A stretch of DNA of 64,000 nucleotides, taken from Myxocyprinus asiaticus. Its lineage: Eukaryota > Chordata > Actinopteri > Cypriniformes > Catostomidae. Of this stretch, positions 1 through 10,480 are shown one piece after another. How positions within the stretch are numbered: the stretch's first letter is position 1; every line of letters begins with the position of its first letter. Both the position numbers and the translations under genes were made by a program. Under the pieces are notes generated by a model. It was not told the DNA's origin. It searched no databases and saw nothing but the letters and a program-made list of their open reading frames with translations. The stretch spans positions 21,718,156-21,782,155 of the forward strand of contig NC_059348.1 in the NCBI RefSeq assembly GCF_019703515.2, read 5' to 3'.

Positions 1-11
1 TTATTGATTAA

Positions 12-678
12 AAGGGAATTTTTCACCCAAAAAAGAAAATTCATGTACTCACCCTCATGCCATCCCAGGTGACTTACTTTCTTCTGCAGAACACAAATGA
101 AGATTTTAAGAAGAATATTTCAGCTCTTTTGGTCCATACAATGCAAGTGAATGGTGACCAAAATTTTGAAGATCCAAAAGCACATAAAGGCAGCATAAAA
201 GTAATCCATATGACTCCAGTGGTTAAATCAATGTCGTCAGAAGCGATATGATAGGTGTGGGTGAGAAACAGATCAATATTTAAGTCCTTTTGTACTATAA
301 ATGTCCACTTTCACCAGCCTTCCTTTGTATTCTTTTGTTTTAAACAATTTTAATTATTCATGCATATCGCAACCTACTGGGCAGGGACGAGAATTTATAG
401 TAAAAAATGACTTAAATATTGATCTGTTTCTCACCCACACCTATCATATTGCTTCTGAAGACATGGATTTAACCTCTGAAGTCAGATGTATTACTTTTAA
501 GATGCCTTTGCGCTTTTGGAGATTCAAAGTTCTGGTCACCATTTACTTGCATTGTATGGACCTACAGAGCTGAGATATATATATATATTTTTAAGTCTTC
601 GTTTGTGTTGAGCAGATGAAAGAAAGCCATACACCTGGGATAGCATAAGGATGAGTACATGAGAGAATTTCCATTTTT
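12..678. mobile_element. Palindromic (foldback) TTAA-type MITE, copy 1
   Basis: The left arm begins after a TTAA at 8-11 with the TTCACCCAAAAA-type terminus, and positions 590-678 carry the inverted counterpart of that arm. The centre is also palindromic: the segment around 245-290 (GTGGGTGAGAAACAGATCAA) recurs inverted at 420-450. There is no coding capacity; the small ORFs here are chance. TTAA targets suit piggyBac or Kolobok-type elements, but the family assignment is inference. The right terminus is cut off at about 678. Related copies are at 7926, 30190, 38300 and 44160. Confidence 0.7.
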
Positions 679-903
679 AAGTCGTGTACACTCATGTAGT
701 AAAAGATGCAAGGAAGGATTTTTAATATCTTTACTTTATGGTTGCACCACTTGACTTTTCTCCAAGTCATTAAATCAGTGAAAAGGCTATGAAAGTCTTT
801 CATTTTTATTTCCTCGGATAACTTCATTTGTCAATGACCACATAGAATGGGCTCCATCCATGGGCAGAAGTGCAAAATAAATAGTATGCACAGATAAACA
901 TAC

Positions 904-1469
904 CGGACTTGTGTCACAATCAGGTCTGCGTCTTTTCACTTGTTGTCTTTCACCAAAGATCTTATTGACAGATCTCTCCGCGGGACCTTTGAGTTGGACT
1001 GGGGCGTTCACTTTACTTCTCAACTCGTTTGCTTTCTGCACATCTTTCAGCTGGAGAGGACTAATGGTCTCAAAGCTTCGAGCAAGGCCAGCTCGTAGTT
1101 TGGCTCTGTCACTCATAGGTTTGCTGCTTTGGGATGCCTGGTGTTTGATGCTGAGCGTCTTCAGGAACATTTTCAAACGATCCGGCGGACAGTCGGAGAT
1201 CAGAACCTGTGTGTTCTCCTGTGTGAATTTAACTGTACATTTACCGTCCTTTGCGAAGCGAGTAAAAAGCTGGAAATCACGCAGCATGAAGCTTTGGGGA
1301 GCTTTTCCATCGTGGACGCGCAGCAAGATTTCCAGAAACTCGTTGCGCCCTAATGTGACGGTGGCTTTGCGCATGTGCTGGCGTTTGATGGCTTGACCTG
1401 CTGGATTCAAGCGCTCCACGGCCACGGTGCACTGAAGCTCGGCTGGCTCAATGTTTGTCAACATTTCGC
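904..1469 (-). CDS. pif1: PIF1 DNA helicase, first coding exon (N-terminal domain only)
   Basis: This exon encodes the first 187 residues of the 5'-3' DNA helicase PIF1, which acts at telomeres, G-quadruplexes and replication forks in nucleus and mitochondria. The ATG is at 1464-1462. The opening MLTNIEP, the LGRNEFLEILLR stretch, LFTRFA, and above all SDCPPDRL followed by FLKTL match the vertebrate PIF1 N-terminal nucleic-acid-binding region. A pyrimidine-rich tract ending in AG precedes 1469. A donor (CCG|GTATGT) follows 904 in phase 0, so residues translated beyond TSP are intronic. The ATPase motifs are absent here; the remaining exons must lie left of the window. A processed copy is unlikely because both splice sites are intact. 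Recognition comes from family motifs recalled, not from a database search. Confidence 0.88.
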
Positions 1470-1726
1470 CTTTTGGAGAAGACAGGAGGAAAGTTTAAAG
1501 CGTATGATATGAAACTTGATTCGATTTTTATACAAACTGCATCTCGGTGTGTACTCGGTTCATCTGGCTTTAAATCAGCTGCTGCACTATTAAAATAAGA
1601 ATGCACGGTGCAAAATGTGTACTCTTATTTTAATAATGCACAGATGAGCCAGTCATCTTAAAATACTACTGAGACCTGTCCATTTCATTGTTATTTTATT
1701 TAATTCAGTAACTTGGATCGACTCAC

Positions 1727-1745
1727 CTTCCTTATGAACAGCGAC
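1727..1745 (-). other. pif1: Probable 5'UTR exon of pif1 (donor site)
   Basis: On the minus strand GAAG|GTGAGT gives a strong donor after 1727, 258 bp upstream of the acceptor at 1470. The intron between them fits the noncoding first exon of vertebrate PIF1. The 5' end of this exon is not defined by sequence; 1745 is a nominal limit. Confidence 0.55.
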
Positions 1746-1995
1746 TCACAGCATCAGGTGTTCATTCATTATGATCTCCACGCCATGATTTTCAAATAGT
1801 TCCGCTCGACAAAGATTGGACAAAAGTGACAATATGCTGACCAATCAGAATGGGGTCCTTTAAACGACAGTCCAATCAGCGACTGTGTTTCAAAAACGTA
1901 TATCATCAGGCTCCGCCTATGAACGTGTGTTCCACCAATGAGACGAAACTGCTTTATGACGAATACGACAGTTTTAGTGAAACGGGGGCGTTCAG
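1746..1995 (-). promoter_or_regulatory. CCAAT/GC-box promoter of pif1
   Basis: Upstream of the 5'UTR exon lie CCAAT motifs at 1841-1845, 1872-1876 and 1935-1939, one in the opposite orientation (ATTGG, 1815-1819), a CCGCC at 1913-1917 and a GGGGGCG Sp1-type box at 1984-1990. No TATA box is at a suitable distance. Clustered CCAAT plus GC boxes fit an NF-Y/Sp1-driven, cell-cycle-type promoter, in line with PIF1's role. Such promoters can be bidirectional, but no plus-strand gene is visible before the Tc1 element at 2130. Confidence 0.55.
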
Positions 1996-2309
1996 TTAAG
2001 AAACATCCTACAAAAGATTGCATATAGGGTTTATTCGGCCAAACATGTCTTGGAAAGATATAAACTGAACATTTTATATACTTGCGCATTCTGTGGATTG
2101 GAGGAACAAACAATTCTTTGTTTATATATATACACGGCGGCCAAAAGTTTGGAATAATGTACAGATTTTGTTCTTATAGAAAGAAATTGGTACTTTAATT
2201 CACCAAAGTGGCATTCAACTGATCACAATGTATAGTCAGGACATTAATAATATGAAAAATTACTATTACAATTAGAATTTTTTTTTTCAGAACTTCTTAA
2301 ACTACTTCA

Positions 2310-2773
2310 AAGAGTTCTCATAAAAAAAAAATCCTCCAGCAATGACAGCTTTGCAGATTCTTGGCATTCCAGCTGTCAGTTTGTCCAGATACTCAGGTGA
2401 CATTTCACCCCACACTTCCTGCAGCACTTGCCATAGATGTTTGTCGGGCACTTCTCACACACCTTACAGTCTAGCTGATCCCACAAAAACTCAATGGGGT
2501 TATGATCCATAACACTCTTTTCCAATTATCTGTTGTCCAATGTCTGTGTTTCTTTGCCCACTCTAACCTTTTCTTTTTGTTTTTCTGTTTCAAAAGTGGC
2601 TTTTTCTTTGTAATTCTTCCCATAAGGCCTGCACCCCTGAGTCTTCTCTTTACTGTTGTACGTGAAACTGGTGTTGAGCGGGTAGAATTCAATGAAGCTG
2701 TCAGCTGAGGACATGTGAAGCGTCTATTTCTCAAACTAGAGACTCTGATGTACTTATCCTCTTGTTTAGTTGT
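2310..2773 (-). pseudogene. Tc1 transposase fragment, middle and C-terminal parts
   Basis: The frame at 2500-2734 reads LTASLNSTR, TVKRRLRGAGL and KRLEWAKKHRHW, typical of the second paired-like DNA-binding half of Tc1-like transposases. It ends at WKRVLW just before the first catalytic aspartate. Sequence at 2310-2490 then restarts at PIEFLW, the C-terminal catalytic-glutamate motif, and degenerates. About a third of the enzyme, including the first two aspartates, has been deleted, so the gene is dead. It continues across the hAT-type insertion into the N-terminal fragment at 4642. Confidence 0.75.
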
Positions 2774-2781
2774 ACATCTGG

Positions 2782-4633
2782 TAGAGTTGGGGTACTCGAG
2801 TCCGAGTCACCAGTCCAATTTTAATGGACTTGTCACGGACTCGGATGCATTTTTACTCTGACTTGACTCGGACTCAAGCCTTTGGGACTCGGGATTTTTT
2901 TCAGAGTCTAGCCGAGTCCATGGCATTTGATTTGTGATGCAATGAACAAAATAAATAAATAAAAATAACGAAACAGAAATTAATGGGCACTCTGTCTGTA
3001 AGCAGTTGTAGCACCCCGTGATGTCGTAGAAGTAGCCAGAGTTTGTTTCACCGTGTTGAGCAAACACACCTGCAGAGAGGCACACTCAGTCAACTAATAC
3101 GCTTGAATGTTACTACAGAGACTGCTGTATAACATCGATTACCGAGGTGGCTGGCACGACGAACACATAAAGACAGGTATGTAGCCAATGTAGTATAAAC
3201 TATAAGGCAGTTTCGCACGGCACGGGACCTGACAACTGGCAAAATCGCACGTGCCTTTGTGCAGTCGACGGTGCTCGTATTGCGGTTTCATTGTGGTTAA
3301 GAACTTCATTAAGTCAAGTCACCCACATCATGTCTCTCACAGTTTACTAAAACAACATATTAAAATAAAAAATAGTGTTAATATTGGGCTATTAAGTCTT
3401 TTTAGGCGTAATATATCCACACATATATGCATCTGTAGTCTCTTGTGGTCCATGCAGTGTTGTTAACTTAAACTAGTCCTTGATTAATTAATTGTAACTT
3501 TTTAAATAGTCGGAAATTTTTTTTATTGTTAAAGCAGACTGCAACTCTAAAAAACAGATAAACAGCACCTATTTATTGTTTTTCTATTTTAAAAGCATTG
3601 ACGAGCTGCATAAAATATGTTCTTTTACAGTTTTTCCACAATAAAATGCACAATGAAATATTAAGTTATTTAGGGCAGCGAAATGATTTGTTTATCATTT
3701 AATTATAAATTGGGTGACCAGCCGTCCCAGTTTATTACACAGGACAGTTGGTAGGGTCACTGATTTTTTTCTTCTTAAATTAAATCATCTCATTGTCCTT
3801 CTCACTATTGTCCCTGGTATCATTTGCAGAGAAGAAAATACATTTTGTTGCGTCGCACGTTGATTTGGCGATACATTTATTCTAGACTTCAGCAAATCAG
3901 ATGAAATGTATCTGGTTATCATGTCAATGACGTCATGCACTCTATGTCATCCTGTCAGTAGTGTAACTTCTCAGCAAGTGCTGATTACTACTGTGTTGAC
4001 TCATTATTTTCCCAAACCTGTCGGCTGAAAGAGACAAAATACAAATCTCAGTACATATTATTTCTTTAGATAGGGATCATTTTAGATAAAACTAAACTAA
4101 ACTGAATGGACAAACTGAACATGAAGTAGAAATGAAAAACTAAATTAAAATTCTAAACAATAATAACTCTGGTTGTAAAGACTAATGCAGCTTTCACTTT
4201 CTTTAGTCTATGTTTGAGTGGAGGGGAAAAAGCAAATAACTGAAATGTCAAAAGAACGCAATAAGAAGTGTGATGAAGGACAGTTTTGTCTTCATACACC
4301 TAAAGCATATGCTTTCATTCTGAAACCACTTTGAAGTTTGTTCAGCAGGATACTAATCATAAAATATATATATGAAAGGCAACAGAGGTGTTTTTGTTAC
4401 ATTTACATTGACAGTTGTTTTTTCTTAGTTGTGAAGGTTAAAATAAGCTTAAAATATTGATGTTGAGTTTACAGTTACAGTTTTAATTCAGATTCTTGAA
4501 CAGATTCATTCGGACTCGACTCGGACGCGGACAGTTATGGACTTGGTCTTGAGTCCGACTCGGCCCCTTTTGGACTCGGACTCGATTGTTTAAAGACTCG
4601 GACTCGACTAAGGTGGACTCGAACCCAACATTA
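2782..4633. mobile_element. Non-autonomous hAT-type element with 8-bp target duplication
   Basis: The element is flanked by identical ACATCTGG octamers at 2774-2781 and 4634-4641, and sits exactly in the coding sequence of a Tc1 transposase, which reads through once it is removed. Its termini are imperfect inverted repeats: TAGAGTTGGGGTACTCGAG on the left, and TAATGTTGGGTTCGAGTCC read inward from the right. Both are followed by repeated GACTCGGACTCG blocks. 8-bp duplications and TAGRGTTGGG-type ends point to the hAT superfamily. No transposase is visible in its 1,852 bp. A truncated relative lies at 56715-57456. Confidence 0.82.
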
Positions 4634-4641
4634 ACATCTGG

Positions 4642-4803
4642 CCTTCCACATCTCTTTCTGTCCTTGTTAGAGCCAGTTGTCCTTTGTCTTTGAAGACTGT
4701 AGTGTACACCTTTGTATGAAATCTTCAGTTTTTTGGCAATTTCAAGAATTGTATAGCCTTGATTCCTCAAAATAATGATTGATTGACGAGTTTTTAGAGA
4801 AAG
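4642..4803 (-). pseudogene. Tc1 transposase fragment, N-terminal HTH
   Basis: The minus strand reads LSLKTRQSIIILRNQGY, IAKKLKISYKGVHYSLQR and RCGRPD, the first helix-turn-helix and GRPD linker of Tc1-like transposases. Its upstream codons have been replaced by an unrelated GC-rich insertion near 4804, so the apparent start MTSQRAD is not native. The frame is broken downstream by the element at 2782-4633. Confidence 0.75.
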
Positions 4804-4806
4804 TGG

Positions 4807-5115
4807 TGTGGCGGAATGATCCGCCCTCTGGCTCGTCATCGATGCCGCCGCCCCACGCGCCGTGTACTTTGGAGGGGAGCGTGAGTGGCCAACTGACCCA
4901 GCCCGTGCTTGGGCTTTCCTATGAACACTACCCCGCCCCTTTCACGGAGCCCCGTTTACCGCGAGGATGCCAGATTCCCCCTTTTATTATGAACACTATT
5001 CCCCCTTGGACACTTTATTTCCCATTTTGGACATTTTTACGTTTTTTATTTCCAATAAATGCCTCTCTGAGGCCTGACGCCACACCCACTGTGTCTGTCT
5101 CTTGCTCTTTTTAGT
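4807..5115 (+). mobile_element. LTR-like insertion in Tc1 element
   Basis: A GC-rich block beginning TGTGGCGGAATGATCC differs sharply in composition from its AT-rich host. It contains an AATAAA at 5054-5059 followed by GCCTCTCTGAGGCC, as in the R region of an LTR. The right border is unclear (TTTTTAG is near both borders, at about 4791 and 5108), and no clean TG...CA pair with a target duplication could be fixed. The 111-residue ORF over it has no recognisable similarity. Confidence 0.45.
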
Positions 5116-5397
5116 CTAATATTGACCATAAGACATGCCAGTCTATTGCATACTGTGGCAACTCAAAAACAAACACAAAGACAATGTTAAGCTTTATTTA
5201 AAGAACCAAATAGCTTTCAACTGTGTTTGATATAATGGCAAGTGATTTTCTAGTACCAAATTAGCAATTTAGCATGATTACTCAAGGATAAGGTGTTGGA
5301 GTGATGGCTGCTGGAAATGGGGCCTGTCTAGATTTAATCAAAAATTATTTTTTTCAAATAGTGATGGTGCTGTTTTTACTTCAGTAATGTCCTGACT

Positions 5398-5625
5398 ATA
5401 CTAAACGGTACATGTGTTTAAAGCGAATCTTAAGAGTTATTTATTTTTCATGGCTTTTAATCAATGAGGATTTTATGTTTAATATTTAGGATATATTTGA
5501 TATAACAATGTTTATTTATTGGATGTCAATTTTTATAATGTTTTGTTTTATACTTAAATGTACAGCACATTGGACAACAGTGGTTGTTTTTAATTGTGCT
5601 TTATAAATAAATTTGACATTGACGA
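5398..5625 (+). mobile_element. 3' tail of a LINE inserted in the Tc1 right arm
   Basis: The stretch ends in TGTGCTTTATAAATAAATTTGACATTGAC, the kind of 3' end seen in fish non-LTR retrotransposons. It separates two parts of the Tc1 terminal repeat that are contiguous in the left arm. No coding sequence remains. Confidence 0.5.
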
Positions 5626-5725
5626 CATACTTTGTGATTAGTTGAATGCCACTTTGGTGAATTAAAGTACCAATTTCCTTTCGAAACAGCAAAATCTGTA
5701 CATTCTTCCAAACTTTTGGCCACCA

Positions 5726-5729
<4 letters not shown>

Positions 5730-5776
<47 letters not shown>
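5730..5776. repeat. (AT)n microsatellite
   Basis: About 46 bp of alternating AT directly abut the right end of the Tc1 element, suggesting expansion from the TA target. Reading frames through it are artefacts. Confidence 0.9.
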
Positions 5777-5779
<3 letters not shown>

Positions 5780-5783
<4 letters not shown>

Positions 5784-7921
5784 GTGGTATAACATTTTTT
5801 TTGTGGCCACAAATATGCCGGAATATTCCTTTAATTTTACTAGGCAAATACTATATACACAAGAAAATGTGCTTTTTGTGAACCAGATGTCTACCATTTT
5901 GATGGCTGGCTCTTTCTTTCAAAAGGACAGCTGGGTGAGTTACAACTGCGCTCAGGAGAGGTGAGCGGTACAGGAATCGAGTTCTACACACAGCCCATTG
6001 AAGGTGTAGTGAGGTAGAAGGACAAGAAATGAGACATGAGAGATAGAGCTAGACTGAAAGATAATGATATCCCATAAAAACGTTAAGTTGGTCTACGTCT
6101 ATCATTTTATTTAATTACATATTATATGTGATATGCAAATAAGGTGACACTTCAGAGCCTCTTGATTGCAAATGTGTAATTAGGAAGCACTTTATTCATA
6201 TATAATCTTGCCTGCCATTCTCCTAAACAAACAGACCAGTTCACTAAACCCTCACACTGGGAAAGAGGTCTTCGGCGAGAATAAATTTTACCCTCATAAA
6301 TGACACTTTGACAAAATGGAACTGCCATGACAGGGTTTTATACAACACAGCATTATCTGTAGTCGATATACTGTATAGGCTACATCCTTAATGCTATGAA
6401 AACTCACTCAATGCAGTGTTGCCATGAAAAGAAAAATTATTCAAATGGCCTTCTTTAGAAAACAGTGTCTTGGGGATGGAAACCCAATACCAGTCACCCA
6501 GATGATAATAATAAGGCATTTTGTGCATGAAAAATTATATTCAATGCTATCCCCACTTGGACAGTTGTTTTCTCTGTGTGTGTGTGTGTATGCAGGCTTC
6601 AAATGAAAAGAGCATGTACAAAATAAAAAATTTTAAACTCTCCTTACATAGTTTATATTTAATGAGTCTAGAATGACAGGAATTCCCCCTAATGACTGTG
6701 TGTGTACCAGCCAAATAGACTCATACATAAATCATTATTTCTCAATTACTGCTGTTTGCGGAGATTATTTGCACTCCACTGACATGTCTAATAAAATCCT
6801 TCCAGCATTTTGCTTTGCCACGTCGATCACATGAAATGATTACATATAACATGGTTTTCCCCCAAGATTCTCACATGTTGGTTTCCATTAGCTTGGGATC
6901 TTACACTTACAGCATAGACCTTGAGACCAGATACATGACCAAAAACAACAAACCAGTCTCTTATTGCTTCTTTTCTTTATTTGAAAGGTAAACCCTCTTG
7001 TATGCTGCCACAGAAAAGGCCAAGTGTGAAAAGCCACAGCATTTAAAAAATGTTCTAGAGTCCCTCTGATCATTATCGCTACTGTTTGGATGAAATCTAA
7101 AGGGTATGAATTTACCTTTTGCTAAAGTAAATGAACCGATGACTGACCTCACATGCAGCCGTGCAAAAGAGCAGCAATAAAGAGATAAAGAACAGAGGGT
7201 CTCAAACACAAGGCTAAATTAACATTGGAGTAGCGATGCAGAAAGGTTTAATGTCCTACAATTGCCTAGCCCTGACAATCTTAATCCGTTAGAGAATTTA
7301 TGTCACTATTTGAAAATAAGTATTTTTATAACTAGTTTGCTTACTGTCCTGATGGAATCATATCAAAATCTTTAGACAGATTTTTGCATGTCACCCCAAC
7401 AAAAGTTCAATAATGCATTCTGTCATATAAGTCTTCTCTTTTTGACTGGTCTTTCAAATCTGGTGTGCATTACTCTTTTCTTCTGCGCCTCTCTGGGACA
7501 TGATTGTGTGTCAGTGGAATAATCTTATATACATCATATGACTCGTAAATCCTACAAATTCGGAGGACACCCATTCACTCAATAGTGCTCAAAATGTCAA
7601 GCTGCTATATTTCAGAACACAAAAGCAACAAGGCCTAGATGAAATTATTGGGCTTGATCAATGAGCCATAACATGGGTGAGATAGATTTCACCAAGAGCT
7701 GAGAACAAGGCTGGACCTTGAATATTGTGCCATAAGAAGAAATACAGCCATTGATGTCCTTTCCCAGACCGCAGGAAGGCCCCAAAGCCCTCCATTACAT
7801 AATAGCCAATTGACAATGAAAGAAAACCAATAGGGGAGACTGGGTATAGTTGTCAAACATGGAATTTTTTCTCTAGCAGTGATTTGGTATGTTGGTTTCA
7901 AACATCTAGTTTAAAACCCTC
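5780..7921. other. No recognisable gene
   Basis: AT-rich sequence with short chance ORFs, no splice-bounded conserved frames and no clear repeat ends. Confidence 0.5.
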
Positions 7922-7925
7922 TTAA

Positions 7926-8490
7926 AGGAATAGCTGACCCAAAAATGAGCATTCTCTCATAATTTTCTCATCCTAATGTCATCTCAGATGTGTATGATTC
8001 TTTTTCTTCTGCTGAACACAAAAGAAGATTTTTAGAGCTTTATAGATTATACAGTGCAAGTCATCAGGGTCTGAAACATTGAAGCTCAAAAAGCATATAA
8101 AGGCAGAATAAAAGTTAGCCACATGACTCAAGTGGTAAAATCCATGTCTTAAGAAGCGATATGATAGGTGTGGGTGAGAAACAGATCAATATTTAAGTCC
8201 TTTTTTTACTATAAATCTCCACTTTCAAACAGCCCTCCAAAGTGCTCTTCTCTACTAATAGTTTTTCTCCTTTTGTTTTTGGTGATTTGCATTCTTCATG
8301 CATACTGCCACCTACTGGGCAGGGAGGATAATTTTTAGTAAAAAAGGATTTAATTATTGATCTGTTTCTCACCCATCCCTCTCATATCGCTTTAGAAGAT
8401 ATGGATTTTTAGCACTGGAGTCGTGTGGATTACTTTTATGCCATTATCAAAATTATCATTTTGGTTTGTTGCACCATGAACTTCACACTG
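7926..8490. mobile_element. TTAA-type foldback MITE, copy 2
   Basis: It starts after TTAA (7922-7925) with AGGAATAGCTGACCCAAAAA and follows the same order as copy 1: the GAACACAAAAGAAGATTTTT block, the palindromic GTGGGTGAGAAACAGATCAA centre at 8170-8190 and its inversion near 8360-8375. The right terminus is degraded. Confidence 0.65.
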
Positions 8491-8759
8491 AAAAATAAAA
8501 CCACAAATGTTGGGAAAAGGCCAGGACTTTAATAACACAATGGGAAAAAGAGTATGAGTGTGAATACAGGGACAAGAAGGGCCATTCTTATGGTTCTAAA
8601 TAGTTCATTACCTAGATTTTTATGGTAAATGAGAGGGAGACAATACTTTCAGAAAATACTTTATTACGTATACCCAAAAGGAAATGTCTTCATTACAGTA
8701 GCAAAATTTTTGAAGTGCAAGTGTTATTTCGGAGTCATGTGCAGATCCCCACTTTCACT

Positions 8760-8941
8760 CTGACTATTCAGTTGACTCTGGCTATGTTGTGTTGTGTTGT
8801 GTTGTGTCTTTGATGTGTATAACCTCCTGTATTTGTTGTCTTCCTGTTTTGAATTGCTTTTGTTTTGATGTATGTCTATTATTGTTTGTAAAGCACTTTG
8901 AGTTTGGGAAAAGCATTATAAAAATTAAATATTGTTATCAT
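8760..8941 (+). mobile_element. LINE 3' end with (TTGTG)n tract
   Basis: A (TTGTG)n run at about 8784-8806 precedes GTAAAGCACTTTGAG and an AAAAATTAAAT tail with ATT-rich repeats, typical of the 3' ends of fish LINEs. No reverse transcriptase remains. Confidence 0.45.
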
Positions 8942-10480
8942 TAGGCCTGTTGATTCAACAAATTAATTTAATCTGGTTAATTATTTTTTTAAAAAGTGCT
9001 ACAAAATTAAAGCAATTGATCATGCCCCCTGACCAGTATGTAAATTAAATAATAAAAGTACATATTTTCCAACCATCAAAGCAATTCAAGATTTCAGTAG
9101 GCCTACATATAACTTCACGTTTTTATGAGCTATATCAGCAGGGGGCAGTCAATACGCTTTAACAAATCTCACAAGCATCGCAGCCACAAAATAAGAGCTG
9201 TTAGGCAGGACGTGTTCTTGACAGCTAGGTGAAGCGCAACAGAATGCATTTCAAGACCAGATTTTAAAAGTTTTTAAAACTTATTTTAACTTGACACACA
9301 TCTTAAAAACATCAGTGAAAACCAGTGAGATCCTCTAAAAGCGTCCGTCTGATGCACATGTACATAGATGACAATTAAAAATAGTGCAGATGGAACGCAA
9401 GACCGTGTCCTGTAGGAACAGGACAGATTGAGCAACTCAATTACAAAATGGATTGCTGTCGATATTAGGCTTGTTCAATGATATGGGAAAGAAATAAACA
9501 ATATACTGACCTCTAAAGCCACTTTTTATGTAGCCTAATCAATGCTTTACTCATTTGCCACAATAATGCAATACATTTCAATCGAAACATCTGAATTTTA
9601 TTTATCATAGGTCCTATATACAGTACACTGATGAGCCAAACATTATCACCACTTACAGGTGAAGCGAATAACGTTGATCATCTCCTAACAAGGCCACATG
9701 TCAAGGTCAGGGTAGATTAGATGGTAAGTGAACAATCAGTTCTCGTAGTCAACGTGTTGAATGCAGGAGAAATCGGCAGGACTAAAGACCTTGACAAGGG
9801 CCAAATTGTTATGGCCAGGCAACTGGGTCAGAGCATCTCTAAAACGGCAAGGCTTGTGGGGTGCTCCCGGTCAGCAGTGGTGAGTAACTACAAACAGTGG
9901 TCCGAGGAGAGACAAACCACAAACTGGCAACAGGGTGTTAGGTGCCCAAGGCCCATCGATGCATGAGGGCAGGGCAATGAAGGCTATCCTTACTGTTCGG
10001 AACCGACAGAAGGACTACTGTGGCACAAGTCACAGAACACTTTAATGATGGTTACGGGAGGAATGTGTCACAACACACAGTGCATCGCACCCTGCTGCAT
10101 ATAGGGCTGCATAGCTGCAGACCAGTCAGAGTGCCCATGATGACCCCTGTCCACCATCAAAGAGCCTACAGTGAGCATGCGAGTGTCGGAACGGGACCTT
10201 GGAGCCGTGGAAGAAGGTTGCCTTGTCCGATGAGTCCAGTTTTCTTTTACATCACATGGATGGCCGTGTATGTGTGCGCCGTTTACCTGGGGAAGTGATG
10301 GCACCAAAATGCACTGTGGGAAGACGACAAGCCGGTGGAAGGAGTGTGATGCTTTATTGATATTGAATTATATTTATTTGGGGGCCTTTCTCAGCAAATA
10401 TTTATATATGTGACTATTTTGATTAATTGGCATGTCATGTAATACATTTGTTTAAAAGTTTTCATCAATGGACAGCCCTA
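8942..10480. mobile_element. hAT-type element carrying a Tc1 insertion
   Basis: The left end TAGGCCTGTTGATT and the right end (inverted TAGGGCTGTCCATT, ending 10480) are matching termini of hAT-type elements. The flanking 8-mers agree only partly, so the target duplication is not secure. A Tc1 copy occupies 9626 to about 10360. No hAT transposase is recognisable. Confidence 0.5.
9626..10360 (+). pseudogene. Tc1-like transposase pseudogene, 3'-truncated
   Basis: The element starts after a TA at 9624-9625 with CACTGATGAGCCAAACATTA. The frame at 9721-9966 encodes an HTH ([21 protein letters not shown], then [14 protein letters not shown]). After stops and frame changes, 10020-10160 gives NVSQHTVHRTLLHIGL, and about 10310-10360 ends in AGG-SVML, the motif before the central catalytic region. 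Everything beyond, including the right inverted repeat, is missing. The family is a DD34-type Tc1 subgroup, judged from these motifs. Confidence 0.72.

Larger units (their letters stand above)
2127..5735 (-). mobile_element. Tc1-like transposon, disrupted by three insertions
   Basis: The ends are inverted repeats of about 120 bp: GGCCAAAAGTTTGGAATAAT near 2137 and the inverted GGCCACCAGTG end near 5728, both continuing into a shared AAATTGGTACTTTAATTCAC block. Transposase remnants on the minus strand lie at 4642-4803 (N-terminal HTH) and 2310-2773 (second HTH-like part and C-terminus). The catalytic core is missing between WKRVLW and the PIEFLW glutamate motif. Insertions: a hAT-type element (2782-4633), an LTR-like block (about 4807-5115) and a LINE tail (about 5398-5625). 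A normal copy would be near 1.6 kb. Confidence 0.8.

Noticed and set aside
911..1396. 161-codon ORF on the plus strand and a second frame at 1129-1353
   Set aside because: Antisense shadows of the pif1 coding exon.
4779..5114. 111-codon plus-strand ORF
   Set aside because: It spans the border between Tc1 remnant and an LTR-like insertion, so it cannot be an ancestral gene.
5516..5964. ORFs with long Tyr-Ile repeats
   Set aside because: Translation of the (AT)n microsatellite.
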